From Flavobacteriales bacterium (GTDB lineage Bacteria; Bacteroidota; Bacteroidia; Flavobacteriales; BACL11): 64,000 nucleotides of DNA. The notes below the pieces were generated by a model. That model did no database searches and was not told the origin of the DNA. It saw only the letters and a program-made list of their open reading frames with translations. The stretch covers positions 62,001 through 126,000 of the forward strand of contig PAHP01000006.1 in the NCBI GenBank assembly GCA_002705205.1, given 5' to 3'. A program made the position numbers and the translations under genes. Shown in pieces: positions 35,639-43,270 of the stretch; position 1 is the first letter of the stretch; each line of letters begins with the position of its first letter.

Positions 35639-37183
35639 GTTTTAGGATTATTTTTGAGTTTTTGTGGAAGTAAATATTCAAATGATAATTTGTCAATATT
35701 TAAGTATAATGAATCTGCTGGTATTAATACATTAGATCCTGCTTTTGCAAAGGATCAGGCTACGGTATGGGCAGTAAATCAATTGTTTAACGGATTAGTT
35801 CAATTAGATAGTAGTTTAATAGTTCAGCCTTCCGTAGCAAAATATTGGAATATATCACCTGATGCTTTAGTTTATACTTTTTTTCTACGAAGTGATGTTT
35901 TCTTTCATGATCATAGTATATTTAAGGATGGAAAAGGAAGGAAGGTCGTGGCTTATGATTTTGAGTATTCATTTAACCGGCTTTTAGATAAAAAGCTAGC
36001 TGCACCAGGGGCTTGGGTGCTTTCTAATATCAAATCTTATTCAGCTGTAAATGATAGTACTTTTAGAGTAGAATTAGTGAAGCCTTTTCCTGCCTTCTTG
36101 TCATTACTAAGTATGCAGTATTGCTCTGTTGTTCCAAAAGAAATAGTGGAAGGGGGTAATTTTCATAGGCGCCCTGTGGGCACTGGGCCATTTAAGTTTC
36201 AGTTATGGGAAGATGGTATTAAATTAGTGTTTAGAAGTAATCCAAATTATTTTGAAAAAGAAGCGGGTAAGTCGTTGCCTTATCTAGATGCTATTGCTAT
36301 TACATTTGTTAAAGATAAGCAGTCTGCATTCTTGCAATTTATTCAGGGTGAGTTAGATTTTATATCAGGAATTGATGCGTCTTATAAGGATGATATTCTT
36401 ACTCGTAATGGAGAGCTGCAAGATAAGTATAAGGAAGAAGTGAGACTGCAATCTCAGCCATATCTAAACACTGAGTATCTTGGGTTTTTGATGGAGAATA
36501 ATGCTTTGCCATTGGAGGTAAGAAAGGCGATAAATTATGGGTTTGATAGGGTAAAGATGCTTAAATATCTTAGAAATAATATTGGTACTCCTGCTACAAA
36601 TGGTTTTGTTCCTGTTGGTCTTCCTTCTTTTAGCGAGAGGGTTGTTGGTTATGGGTATAATCCGGAGAAAGCAAGAGAGCTGATTAAGGTTTCTGGATTT
36701 AATACTCAAGATGAGATTGTGTTGTCTACAACTGCATCATATCTGGACTTATGTGAATATATTCAAAATAGTTTAGAGCAAATAGGTTTAAATATAAAGC
36801 TAGAGGTGAATCCTGCATCTGCTCATAGGGAAATGGTAGCTAATTCAAGGCTTCGTTTTTTTAGAGGAAGTTGGATAGCAGATTATCCTGATGCAGAAAA
36901 TTACCTCTCTCTCTTTTGTAGTGAGAACTTCTCTCCTGGTGGTCCTAATTACACTCATTTTAGTGATATTAATTATGACATGTTATATGAAGAATCATTG
37001 TCAGAGACAAATGATAGTTTAAGGGCTTTTTTGTATCAGAGAATGGATAGTATAATTACAGAGAATGCAGTATTTGTACCTCTTTATTATGATAGAGTTT
37101 TAAGGTTTAGTCAAAAAGAGATTAGTGGGTTTAATAGTAATGCTATGAACTTGCTTGATTTAAAAAGAGTAAAAAAGAAATAA
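35615..37183 (+). CDS. ABC transporter peptide-binding lipoprotein (SBP_bac_5 family)
   Basis: Solute-binding lipoprotein of 522 residues, family 5 (OppA/DppA type), anchored through Cys17 (signal MRWKVGFFVLGLFLSFC). Family marks: INTLDPAFAKDQATVWAVNQLFNG-type N-terminus, AKYWNISPDALVYTFFLRSDVFFHD, VVAYDFEYSFNRLLD, RRPVGTGPFKF, and RKAINYGFDR. It probably binds peptides or related solutes for import, but no permease or ATPase gene is next to it. No other start codon is available for the lipoprotein signal, so the start lies within the terminator-like hairpin of the previous gene. No separate promoter was found. Confidence 0.88.
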   Translation: MRWKVGFFVLGLFLSFCGSKYSNDNLSIFKYNESAGINTLDPAFAKDQATVWAVNQLFNGLVQLDSSLIVQPSVAKYWNISPDALVYTFFLRSDVFFHDHSIFKDGKGRKVVAYDFEYSFNRLLDKKLAAPGAWVLSNIKSYSAVNDSTFRVELVKPFPAFLSLLSMQYCSVVPKEIVEGGNFHRRPVGTGPFKFQLWEDGIKLVFRSNPNYFEKEAGKSLPYLDAIAITFVKDKQSAFLQFIQGELDFISGIDASYKDDILTRNGELQDKYKEEVRLQSQPYLNTEYLGFLMENNALPLEVRKAINYGFDRVKMLKYLRNNIGTPATNGFVPVGLPSFSERVVGYGYNPEKARELIKVSGFNTQDEIVLSTTASYLDLCEYIQNSLEQIGLNIKLEVNPASAHREMVANSRLRFFRGSWIADYPDAENYLSLFCSENFSPGGPNYTHFSDINYDMLYEESLSETNDSLRAFLYQRMDSIITENAVFVPLYYDRVLRFSQKEISGFNSNAMNLLDLKRVKKK

Positions 37184-37268
37184 TATATCATTAAATGATT
37201 GATAGCATTAGTCTTAGTGATTTTTACATAAAGCTTTTATTTATATTATTTTATTGATATTTTTTTTT

Positions 37269-37276
37269 TATTTTTG
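37269..37276 (+). promoter_or_regulatory. Predicted -7 box (TATTTTTG) for the small lipoprotein
   Basis: Exact TAnnTTTG match, 68 nt before the ATG at 37345. The transcript would carry a leader of about 60 nt that includes a relatively GC-rich patch (37298-37333) which I cannot match to a known riboswitch. Confidence 0.4.
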
Positions 37277-37344
37277 TACTGATAAGTAAAAAAAGAAGGG
37301 GCAAGCCGAAAACCATTTTAGAGTAGGCACTATAAAAGTATTTT

Positions 37345-37578
37345 ATGATGAATATTACACCTTTTATCAAAGAATTATTTCTTTCAAGAAAAATGAGCCT
37401 TTTATTTTTAGTGGCGTTTTCTTTTGCTTCGTGTAAGGAATGTCAAGATTGTACATGTACAGCTGAGGGAATATCAACTACAGAAGAGGTATGTAAAGAA
37501 GATATGACTACTGCTGAATATAATACGGCTATTGCAGTAATAGAGAATAATGAGGAATTTGATTGTCAATGTAATTAA
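37345..37578 (+). CDS. Small Cys-rich lipoprotein
   Basis: Predicted lipoprotein of 77 residues with lipobox FASC. The mature part is about 48 residues and contains eight Cys: CKECQDCTC just at the start, then EEVC and FDCQC near the end. The pattern C-x2-C-x2-C ... EVC ... DC is shared with the tandem pair at 47.1-47.6 kb, so this is a distant paralogue. A later ATG at 37393 would give a signal peptide without positive charges, so the start at 37345, giving SRK before the hydrophobic part, is preferred. A terminator follows. Function unknown; metal binding or disulfide-rich structure is possible. Confidence 0.7.
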   Translation: MMNITPFIKELFLSRKMSLLFLVAFSFASCKECQDCTCTAEGISTTEEVCKEDMTTAEYNTAIAVIENNEEFDCQCN

Positions 37579-37593
37579 TATAATTTAATAACA

Positions 37594-37626
37594 AAAAAAC
37601 CCCACTATTTATTGGTGGGGTTTTTT
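37594..37626 (+). terminator. Rho-independent terminator after the small lipoprotein
   Basis: Stem CCCCACTA (37600-37607) and TGGTGGGG (37613-37620, one G-T pair) with a 5-nt loop is flanked by an A tract and followed by six T's. The flanking A and T runs could also work in the opposite direction. Confidence 0.88.
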
Positions 37627-37675
37627 ATGTTAAAAACCATCAAAAAATATAATGTAAACTGACATTGTATTTTTA

Positions 37676-37683
37676 TATTTTTG
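37676..37683 (+). promoter_or_regulatory. Predicted -7 box (TATTTTTG) for pheT
   Basis: Exact TAnnTTTG match, 23 nt before the pheT ATG at 37707. Confidence 0.45.
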
Positions 37684-37706
37684 CATGTATTACAAACAAC
37701 TGTTAA

Positions 37707-40130
37707 ATGAGAATATCTTACAACTGGCTAAAGAATTACTTAAATCTTGATCTTCCTTCTGTAGAGATTGCTGCCTTACTAACTGATACCGGACTTGAGG
37801 TTGAAGGAATAGAAGAGGTAGAAAGTATTAAAGGAGGCCTTAAAGGAGTGGTAATTGGCAAGGTGCTTACTAAAGTCCAGCACCCCAATGCTGATAGATT
37901 AAGCCTTACCACTGTAGATATTGGAGCAAAAGAATCATTGCAAATAGTTTGCGGAGCACCTAATGTAGAAATTGGCCAGAAAGTTCCCGTAGCAACAGTA
38001 GGAACGTGGCTTTATGATAATGATGAAAAATTTAAGATAAAAAAAGGAAAAATAAGAGGAGAAGAGTCTGTAGGTATGATTTGTGGAGAGGATGAATTAG
38101 GACTTGGAGACGCAACAGATGGAATCATGGTTCTTGATGATAATGCAAGGGTAGGGATGCCCGCCAGTGAATATTTTCGATTAGAATCAGATACAGTATT
38201 TAATATTGGATTGACACCAAATAGATCTGATGCCATGGGTCATATTGGTGTTGCTCGTGATTTGCTTGCTGTTTTAAACCATAAAGGGAAAAAACTACAG
38301 ATGTGCAGGCCATCAGTTAATCGTTTTAAAGTGGGTAATACGAAAAAAACTATTGCTGTTGAAGTAAAAGATGCTGAGCGTTGTCCTAGATATTCTGGAG
38401 TAAGTATTAGTGGTGTTAAAATAGAAAGTTCACCTGATTGGCTGCAAAATAAATTAAAAGTAATTGGCCTCACACCTATAAATAATGTAGTAGATATTAC
38501 TAATTATGTGCTTCATGAGCTGGGTCAGCCACTACATGCTTTTGATATTGCCAAAATTAAAGGAGACAAGGTTATTGTTTCAACTATCAAAAATAAAACT
38601 AATTTTATTACACTAGATGAAAAAGAACTAGAAATTTCATCTGATGATTTAATGATAAATAATTCAGCTAAACCAATGTGTATTGCTGGTGTATTTGGTG
38701 GTGTTGATTCTGCTGTTTCTAACACAACAACTGACGTGTTCCTTGAGTCTGCCTATTTTAATCCGGTTAGTGTTCGTAAAACAGCTAAGAGGCATACACT
38801 AAGCACTGATGCATCTTTTCGTTTTGAAAGAGGATGTGACCCTAACATAACTATTTATGCACTAAAGCGTGCAGCACTTTTAATCACTGAGATATGTGGT
38901 GGAGAAGTTTCTTCAGAAATTATAGATATTTATCCTAAGAAGATTAAGCACTTTGCTGTTGATCTTACTTACAAGAAGATGGACGCACTTATTGGTGCGA
39001 AAATTGACAGAGAGGCTGTAAAGTCTATTCTTCTTGACTTAGAGATTGAAATTATAAGTAGTTCTAATAATGGTTTAAGCCTACTTATTCCTCCTTTCCG
39101 TTCTGACGTGGAAAGAGAAGTAGATGTAATTGAGGAAGTTTTAAGGATCTATGGATTCAACACAGTAGTAACTTCTACTAAATTAAATACTTGTATATCA
39201 ACCAGAAATAGTGATAATTCACAAAAAGTATGCAATAAGATTTCAAGTCTTTTAACTAATAATGGTTTTTATGAAACAATTAATAACTCTCTAACAAAAG
39301 GAGCTTATACATCGCTTATTTCTGAATTAGATACATCCAAAAATATAGAGTTATTAAACCCATTATCACAGGATTTAGATGTAATGCGTCAATCTTTAAT
39401 GTTTGGTGGTTTAGAGAATATAGCTTATAATCAAAATAGAAAGAATCCTAATATTAAATTTTATGAATTTGGAAAAACATATCATAAAACCAAAGATGGT
39501 AATTTGGAAAATTGGCACTTGCAACTAATAGTAAGCGGAAGGGTGAATGCTGAAAACTGGGACAGTTTAAATCATAAGATAGACTTTTATTTCATTAAAC
39601 AACAAGTAGAGCATATTCTGAGTAGATTAGGAATTAAACAATTTAACTCAGAAACTATTTCCACACATGGTTTTGCCGATGGCTTAATGTATAAGTTCAA
39701 AAATAAACGATTGGTTTGTTTTGGTGAACTTGATAAGAGGCTATGTAAAGCATTTGATGTGAAATCAGAAGTATATGCTGCTGATTTTAACTGGGATTTC
39801 ATATTAGAGCTTGTAACTTATAATAAGATTAAATACAAAGAAGTTTCAAAATTCCCTAAAGTCCGGAGAGATCTCTCATTATTAGTGAATAAATCAGTTT
39901 CTTTTGATGATTTAAATAATATTGCTCGGAAAACTAATAATACAATATTAAAAGCAGTTAACTTATTTGATGTATATGAAGGGGATAATCTTCCTGAAGG
40001 AAAGAAGTCATATGCATTGTCATTTATCATGGCTGATTCTACTAAAACCTTAACTGATAAATATGTAGATAAAGTTATGGATAAACTAATCAAATCTTTT
40101 ATTGAAAAAGCAGGAGCAGAGGTAAGATAA
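37707..40130 (+). CDS. pheT: Phenylalanine--tRNA ligase beta subunit
   Basis: Beta chain of the alpha2-beta2 enzyme that charges tRNA-Phe. The 807-residue protein begins MRISYNWLKNYLNLDL. It has the EMAP-like tRNA-binding domain at about 40-150 (VQHPNADRLSLTTVDIG, IVCGAPNV), the B3/B4 editing region about 215-395 (NNVVDITNYVLHELGQPLHA), B5 about 405-475, and the C-terminal anticodon-binding FDX-ACB domain from about 710 (KFPKVRRDLSLLV). Length is normal. The alpha subunit gene pheS is not next to it. It converges with the FAD dehydrogenase gene with 9 nt between stops. Confidence 0.97.
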   Translation: MRISYNWLKNYLNLDLPSVEIAALLTDTGLEVEGIEEVESIKGGLKGVVIGKVLTKVQHPNADRLSLTTVDIGAKESLQIVCGAPNVEIGQKVPVATVGTWLYDNDEKFKIKKGKIRGEESVGMICGEDELGLGDATDGIMVLDDNARVGMPASEYFRLESDTVFNIGLTPNRSDAMGHIGVARDLLAVLNHKGKKLQMCRPSVNRFKVGNTKKTIAVEVKDAERCPRYSGVSISGVKIESSPDWLQNKLKVIGLTPINNVVDITNYVLHELGQPLHAFDIAKIKGDKVIVSTIKNKTNFITLDEKELEISSDDLMINNSAKPMCIAGVFGGVDSAVSNTTTDVFLESAYFNPVSVRKTAKRHTLSTDASFRFERGCDPNITIYALKRAALLITEICGGEVSSEIIDIYPKKIKHFAVDLTYKKMDALIGAKIDREAVKSILLDLEIEIISSSNNGLSLLIPPFRSDVEREVDVIEEVLRIYGFNTVVTSTKLNTCISTRNSDNSQKVCNKISSLLTNNGFYETINNSLTKGAYTSLISELDTSKNIELLNPLSQDLDVMRQSLMFGGLENIAYNQNRKNPNIKFYEFGKTYHKTKDGNLENWHLQLIVSGRVNAENWDSLNHKIDFYFIKQQVEHILSRLGIKQFNSETISTHGFADGLMYKFKNKRLVCFGELDKRLCKAFDVKSEVYAADFNWDFILELVTYNKIKYKEVSKFPKVRRDLSLLVNKSVSFDDLNNIARKTNNTILKAVNLFDVYEGDNLPEGKKSYALSFIMADSTKTLTDKYVDKVMDKLIKSFIEKAGAEVR

Positions 40131-40139
40131 GAAGAGTAT

Positions 40140-41684
40140 TTAACACTTATTAGCACATTTTTCACCGTCTATGGCAGCTGATATAATGCCTCCAGCATAT
40201 CCTGCCCCTTCTCCACAAGGAAAAAGTCCTTTGATTTGCGTATGCTGAAATGTGTCCTTATTTCTAGGTATGCGTACAGGAGAGGAGGTCCTGGTTTCTG
40301 GAGCGTGTATTACAGCCTCATTTGTTAGATATCCTTTCATTTGTTTTCCAAAATGAATAAAACCTTCTTTTAATCTATCATTTATAAATTTTGGTAATAC
40401 ATCACTGATTCTTAGCGTTTCAGTTCCAGGAAAGTAAGATGTTTTAGGAATGTCATTAGATAATTTATTATTAGTAAAATCAACTAATCTTTGTGCTGGA
40501 ACCTTTTGTGTACCTCCTGCTAATTTACAGCAATTTTGTTCAATTTCTTTTTGAAAATACATCCCTGCTAATGCTCCTTTATCTCTATATTTTTTAAAAT
40601 CGTTTAACTTAAGCTCTACTACAATTCCTGAATTTGAGGTTTTATAATCTCTTCTTGATGGCGACCATCCATTAGTAACGACCTCACCAGGACTTGTTGC
40701 GCATGGAGCTATAATTCCTCCAGGACACATGCAAAATGAGTACACCCCTCTTCCATCTACTTGTTGTACAATAGAGTAGGGTGCAGGAGGAAGGTATTCA
40801 CCTCTCTTTTGACATTTATATTGTATTTGATCTATAAGCTCTTGAGTGTGTTCAACTCTTACCCCTATAGCAAATGCTTTAGTTTGTATTTCTATTTCTT
40901 TTTTATATAATAATTCAAAGATATCTCTTCCTGAATGCCCAGTTGCTAAAATAACTTTTCCGGCATTAATAACATCTCCATTTTGTAAAACTACCCCATC
41001 AGTTTTTTTGTTTTTAATAATAATATCTATTACTCTAGAATTAAATATAACCTCACCTCCGTATTGAAGTATTGTTTCTCTAATATTTTGAATAATCTTG
41101 GGTAGTTTATTGGTGCCTATATGGGGATGTGCATTTACTTTTATATTATGATTAGCTCCATGATTGATTAATATATCAAGGATTCTATTTACATCACCTC
41201 TTTTTTTAGTTCTAGTATATAGTTTCCCATCTGAAAATGTTCCTGCGCCTCCCTCGCCAAAACAGTAATTTGAGTCTTCATTTACAATATGTTCTTTAGT
41301 TATCTTTGCAAGATCAATTCTTCTTGATCTAACATCCTTTCCTCTTTCTAAGACTATTGGTTTCTTTCCATTTTCTATTAGCTTTAACGCAGCAAATAGT
41401 CCAGCAGGTCCAGCTCCGATAATAATAACCTCTTCTTCTGCATTAGTTACATCTTTATAATCAGGAATATACATCTTTCTCTCACTAAATTCCTCATTAA
41501 TATATACATTCATTATAAGATTAATCTTTGTTATTCTTTGCCTAGAATCTATAGATTTTTTTAGAATCTCAATATGATTAATCGAAGATGCTTTGGTATT
41601 TATCTTATCTGAAACAGCTTTTAACAGTAAATTAGGGTTTTCTGATTGGTTAGGTAATACTTGTATTTGGATATTTTTTATCAT
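40140..41684 (-). CDS. FAD-dependent dehydrogenase of unknown substrate
   Basis: Flavoprotein of 514 residues of the uncharacterised FAD-dependent dehydrogenase group. An N-terminal domain of about 80 residues precedes the Rossmann motif IIIGAGPAGLFAALKLIENG near residue 86, followed by LERGKDVRSRR, a GEGGAGTFSDGKL segment near 140, VILATGHSGRDIF and a C-terminal CGEGAGYAGGIISAAIDG, all typical of this group. No reaction is established. It is divergent from the DUF4294 gene across 56 nt, and both have a -7 box right next to the start codon. Confidence 0.88.
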   Translation of the reverse strand: MIKNIQIQVLPNQSENPNLLLKAVSDKINTKASSINHIEILKKSIDSRQRITKINLIMNVYINEEFSERKMYIPDYKDVTNAEEEVIIIGAGPAGLFAALKLIENGKKPIVLERGKDVRSRRIDLAKITKEHIVNEDSNYCFGEGGAGTFSDGKLYTRTKKRGDVNRILDILINHGANHNIKVNAHPHIGTNKLPKIIQNIRETILQYGGEVIFNSRVIDIIIKNKKTDGVVLQNGDVINAGKVILATGHSGRDIFELLYKKEIEIQTKAFAIGVRVEHTQELIDQIQYKCQKRGEYLPPAPYSIVQQVDGRGVYSFCMCPGGIIAPCATSPGEVVTNGWSPSRRDYKTSNSGIVVELKLNDFKKYRDKGALAGMYFQKEIEQNCCKLAGGTQKVPAQRLVDFTNNKLSNDIPKTSYFPGTETLRISDVLPKFINDRLKEGFIHFGKQMKGYLTNEAVIHAPETRTSSPVRIPRNKDTFQHTQIKGLFPCGEGAGYAGGIISAAIDGEKCANKC

Positions 41685-41689
41685 TAGTA

Positions 41690-41697
41690 CAAAATTA
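41690..41697 (-). promoter_or_regulatory. Predicted -7 box (TAATTTTG) for the FAD dehydrogenase, unusually close
   Basis: Exact TAnnTTTG match on the minus strand ending 5 nt before the ATG at 41684. Confidence 0.45.
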
Positions 41698-41728
41698 CAT
41701 AATACAATCTATTGTATCGTAATCTGAT

Positions 41729-41736
41729 TATATTTG
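41729..41736 (+). promoter_or_regulatory. Predicted -7 box (TATATTTG) for the DUF4294 gene, unusually close
   Basis: Exact TAnnTTTG match ending 4 nt before the ATG at 41741. Confidence 0.45.
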
Positions 41737-41740
41737 TTGC

Positions 41741-42325
41741 ATGAGATTTTTTATTCTTTTTGCTTTTATTTTACTATTTAATCAGTCTTTTTGTCAAGAT
41801 CAACAATTCAATGTAATAGATTTTCAAGTAATTGATGGTGATACAATATTTGTTTCTAATGTTCCTGAGATAGAGGTCTTGTCATTTAAGAATCAAAAAG
41901 AGCTATCGAGATATTATATATTAAAAAGGAGAGTTTTGAAAGTTTATCCCTATGCCTTAGCAGCAAAAGAAAAATTAGAAGAAATAAGAAATGAACTCGA
42001 TTCAATTCCAAAGAGAAGACAAAAGAAACGATATACAAAAGAGGTTGCTAAATGGGTAAAAGAAGAATATACAGAAAGATTAAAGAATCTTACTATGAGT
42101 GAAGGAAAGATATTGGTGAAATTAATTTACAGAGAAACAAGAACTACTTCATATGAAATTCTAAAATCATACAGAGGAAGATTTAATGCGTTTTTTTGGC
42201 AAACAATGGCAAAGCTTTGGGATAATAACTTAAAAACTGAATATAATCCTTTAAACATAAGAGAGGATATGCTTATTGAACACATTCTAATACAAGAAGA
42301 AATAGAAGCAGCTTTAGAAGAATAA
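41741..42325 (+). CDS. DUF4294-like exported protein
   Basis: Exported protein of 194 residues with signal peptide MRFFILFAFILLFNQSFCQ. The body is strongly charged and helical, with RYYILKRRVLKVYPYALAAK, EVAKWVKEEYTERLKNLT and LVKLIYRETRTTSYEILKSY-type segments matching the Bacteroidota family of unknown function DUF4294. The conserved RGRFNAFFWQTMAKLWDNNLK region near residues 146-166 is also present. No function is established for the family. It stands alone between divergent and convergent neighbours. Confidence 0.8.
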   Translation: MRFFILFAFILLFNQSFCQDQQFNVIDFQVIDGDTIFVSNVPEIEVLSFKNQKELSRYYILKRRVLKVYPYALAAKEKLEEIRNELDSIPKRRQKKRYTKEVAKWVKEEYTERLKNLTMSEGKILVKLIYRETRTTSYEILKSYRGRFNAFFWQTMAKLWDNNLKTEYNPLNIREDMLIEHILIQEEIEAALEE

Positions 42326-42353
42326 AGAGAAAAACATTTCCTTTAATTATTTT

Positions 42354-43241
42354 CTATACAAATTGTGCTGATACTTTTTTATTTCTGACCCCTTCTGAGT
42401 AATCATAAAATCCTGCTCCTGATTTTATACCTAAGTGTCCATTTTTTACCATATCAATTAATAATGGACATGGGGTATACTTTTCACCACCAAACCCATC
42501 ATGCATTACTTCTAGAATAGATAAACATACGTCTAATCCAATAAAATCTGCCAAATGTAATGGGCCCATTGGGTGTGACATACCTAGAATCATTACAGTA
42601 TCAATACCTTCAACAGAGGATATCTTTTCATTTAAAGTGTAAATAGCTTCATTAATCATTGGCATTAGTATACGATTTGCTACAAATCCAGGAGCATCAT
42701 TTACTTCAACAGGTATCTTGTTTAAAGATTTGCTTAAACTCATTATAGAGTTAGTTACTTGATCTGATGTTTGTTTTCCTCGTATTACTTCTACAAGCTT
42801 CATAAGTGGTACTGGATTCATGAAGTGCATTCCAATTATTTTTTCCGCTCTATTAGTTACTGAAGCAATTTCAGTAATTGAGATAGATGAAGTATTTGAA
42901 GCTAAGATGGTGTTTAGATCGCAGATTTGATCTAATTGTTGAAATATCTTTAACTTTAAATCTTTATTCTCGGTTGCAGCTTCTACCACCAAATCAGCTC
43001 CGTCCACACCTGATTCTAGATCAGTATATGTAGATATATTAGCTAAAGTATTTGATTTCTGACTCTCAGTAATTTTTTCTTTTTTAACCATTCTTTCAAG
43101 ATTTTTTTCAATGGTTTTTAAGGCCTTTTCAAGCGCTTCACTTGAGATGTCAACTAGCTTAACGTTAAAATTTTTCTGAGCAAATGTATGAGCGATTCCA
43201 TTTCCCATTGTTCCTGCACCAATTACTGTAATATTCTTCAT
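42354..43241 (-). CDS. 3-hydroxyacyl-CoA (3-hydroxybutyryl-CoA) dehydrogenase
   Basis: NAD-dependent enzyme of 295 residues that oxidises 3-hydroxyacyl-CoA in fatty-acid or butyrate metabolism. It has the Rossmann loop VIGAGTMGNGIAHTFAQ (residues 6-22), ASNTSSISITEIA, the active-site region IGMHFMNPVPLMKLVEVIRG (His and Glu), and NDAPGFVANRILMPMINEAI with the conserved Asn. This is the stand-alone form, not fused to a hydratase. It lies 29 nt after the M43 protease gene on the same strand but is functionally unrelated to it. Confidence 0.94.
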   Translation of the reverse strand: MKNITVIGAGTMGNGIAHTFAQKNFNVKLVDISSEALEKALKTIEKNLERMVKKEKITESQKSNTLANISTYTDLESGVDGADLVVEAATENKDLKLKIFQQLDQICDLNTILASNTSSISITEIASVTNRAEKIIGMHFMNPVPLMKLVEVIRGKQTSDQVTNSIMSLSKSLNKIPVEVNDAPGFVANRILMPMINEAIYTLNEKISSVEGIDTVMILGMSHPMGPLHLADFIGLDVCLSILEVMHDGFGGEKYTPCPLLIDMVKNGHLGIKSGAGFYDYSEGVRNKKVSAQFV

Positions 43242-43270
43242 TTTCTTTGTATTTAGTTTCTTTATATCTA

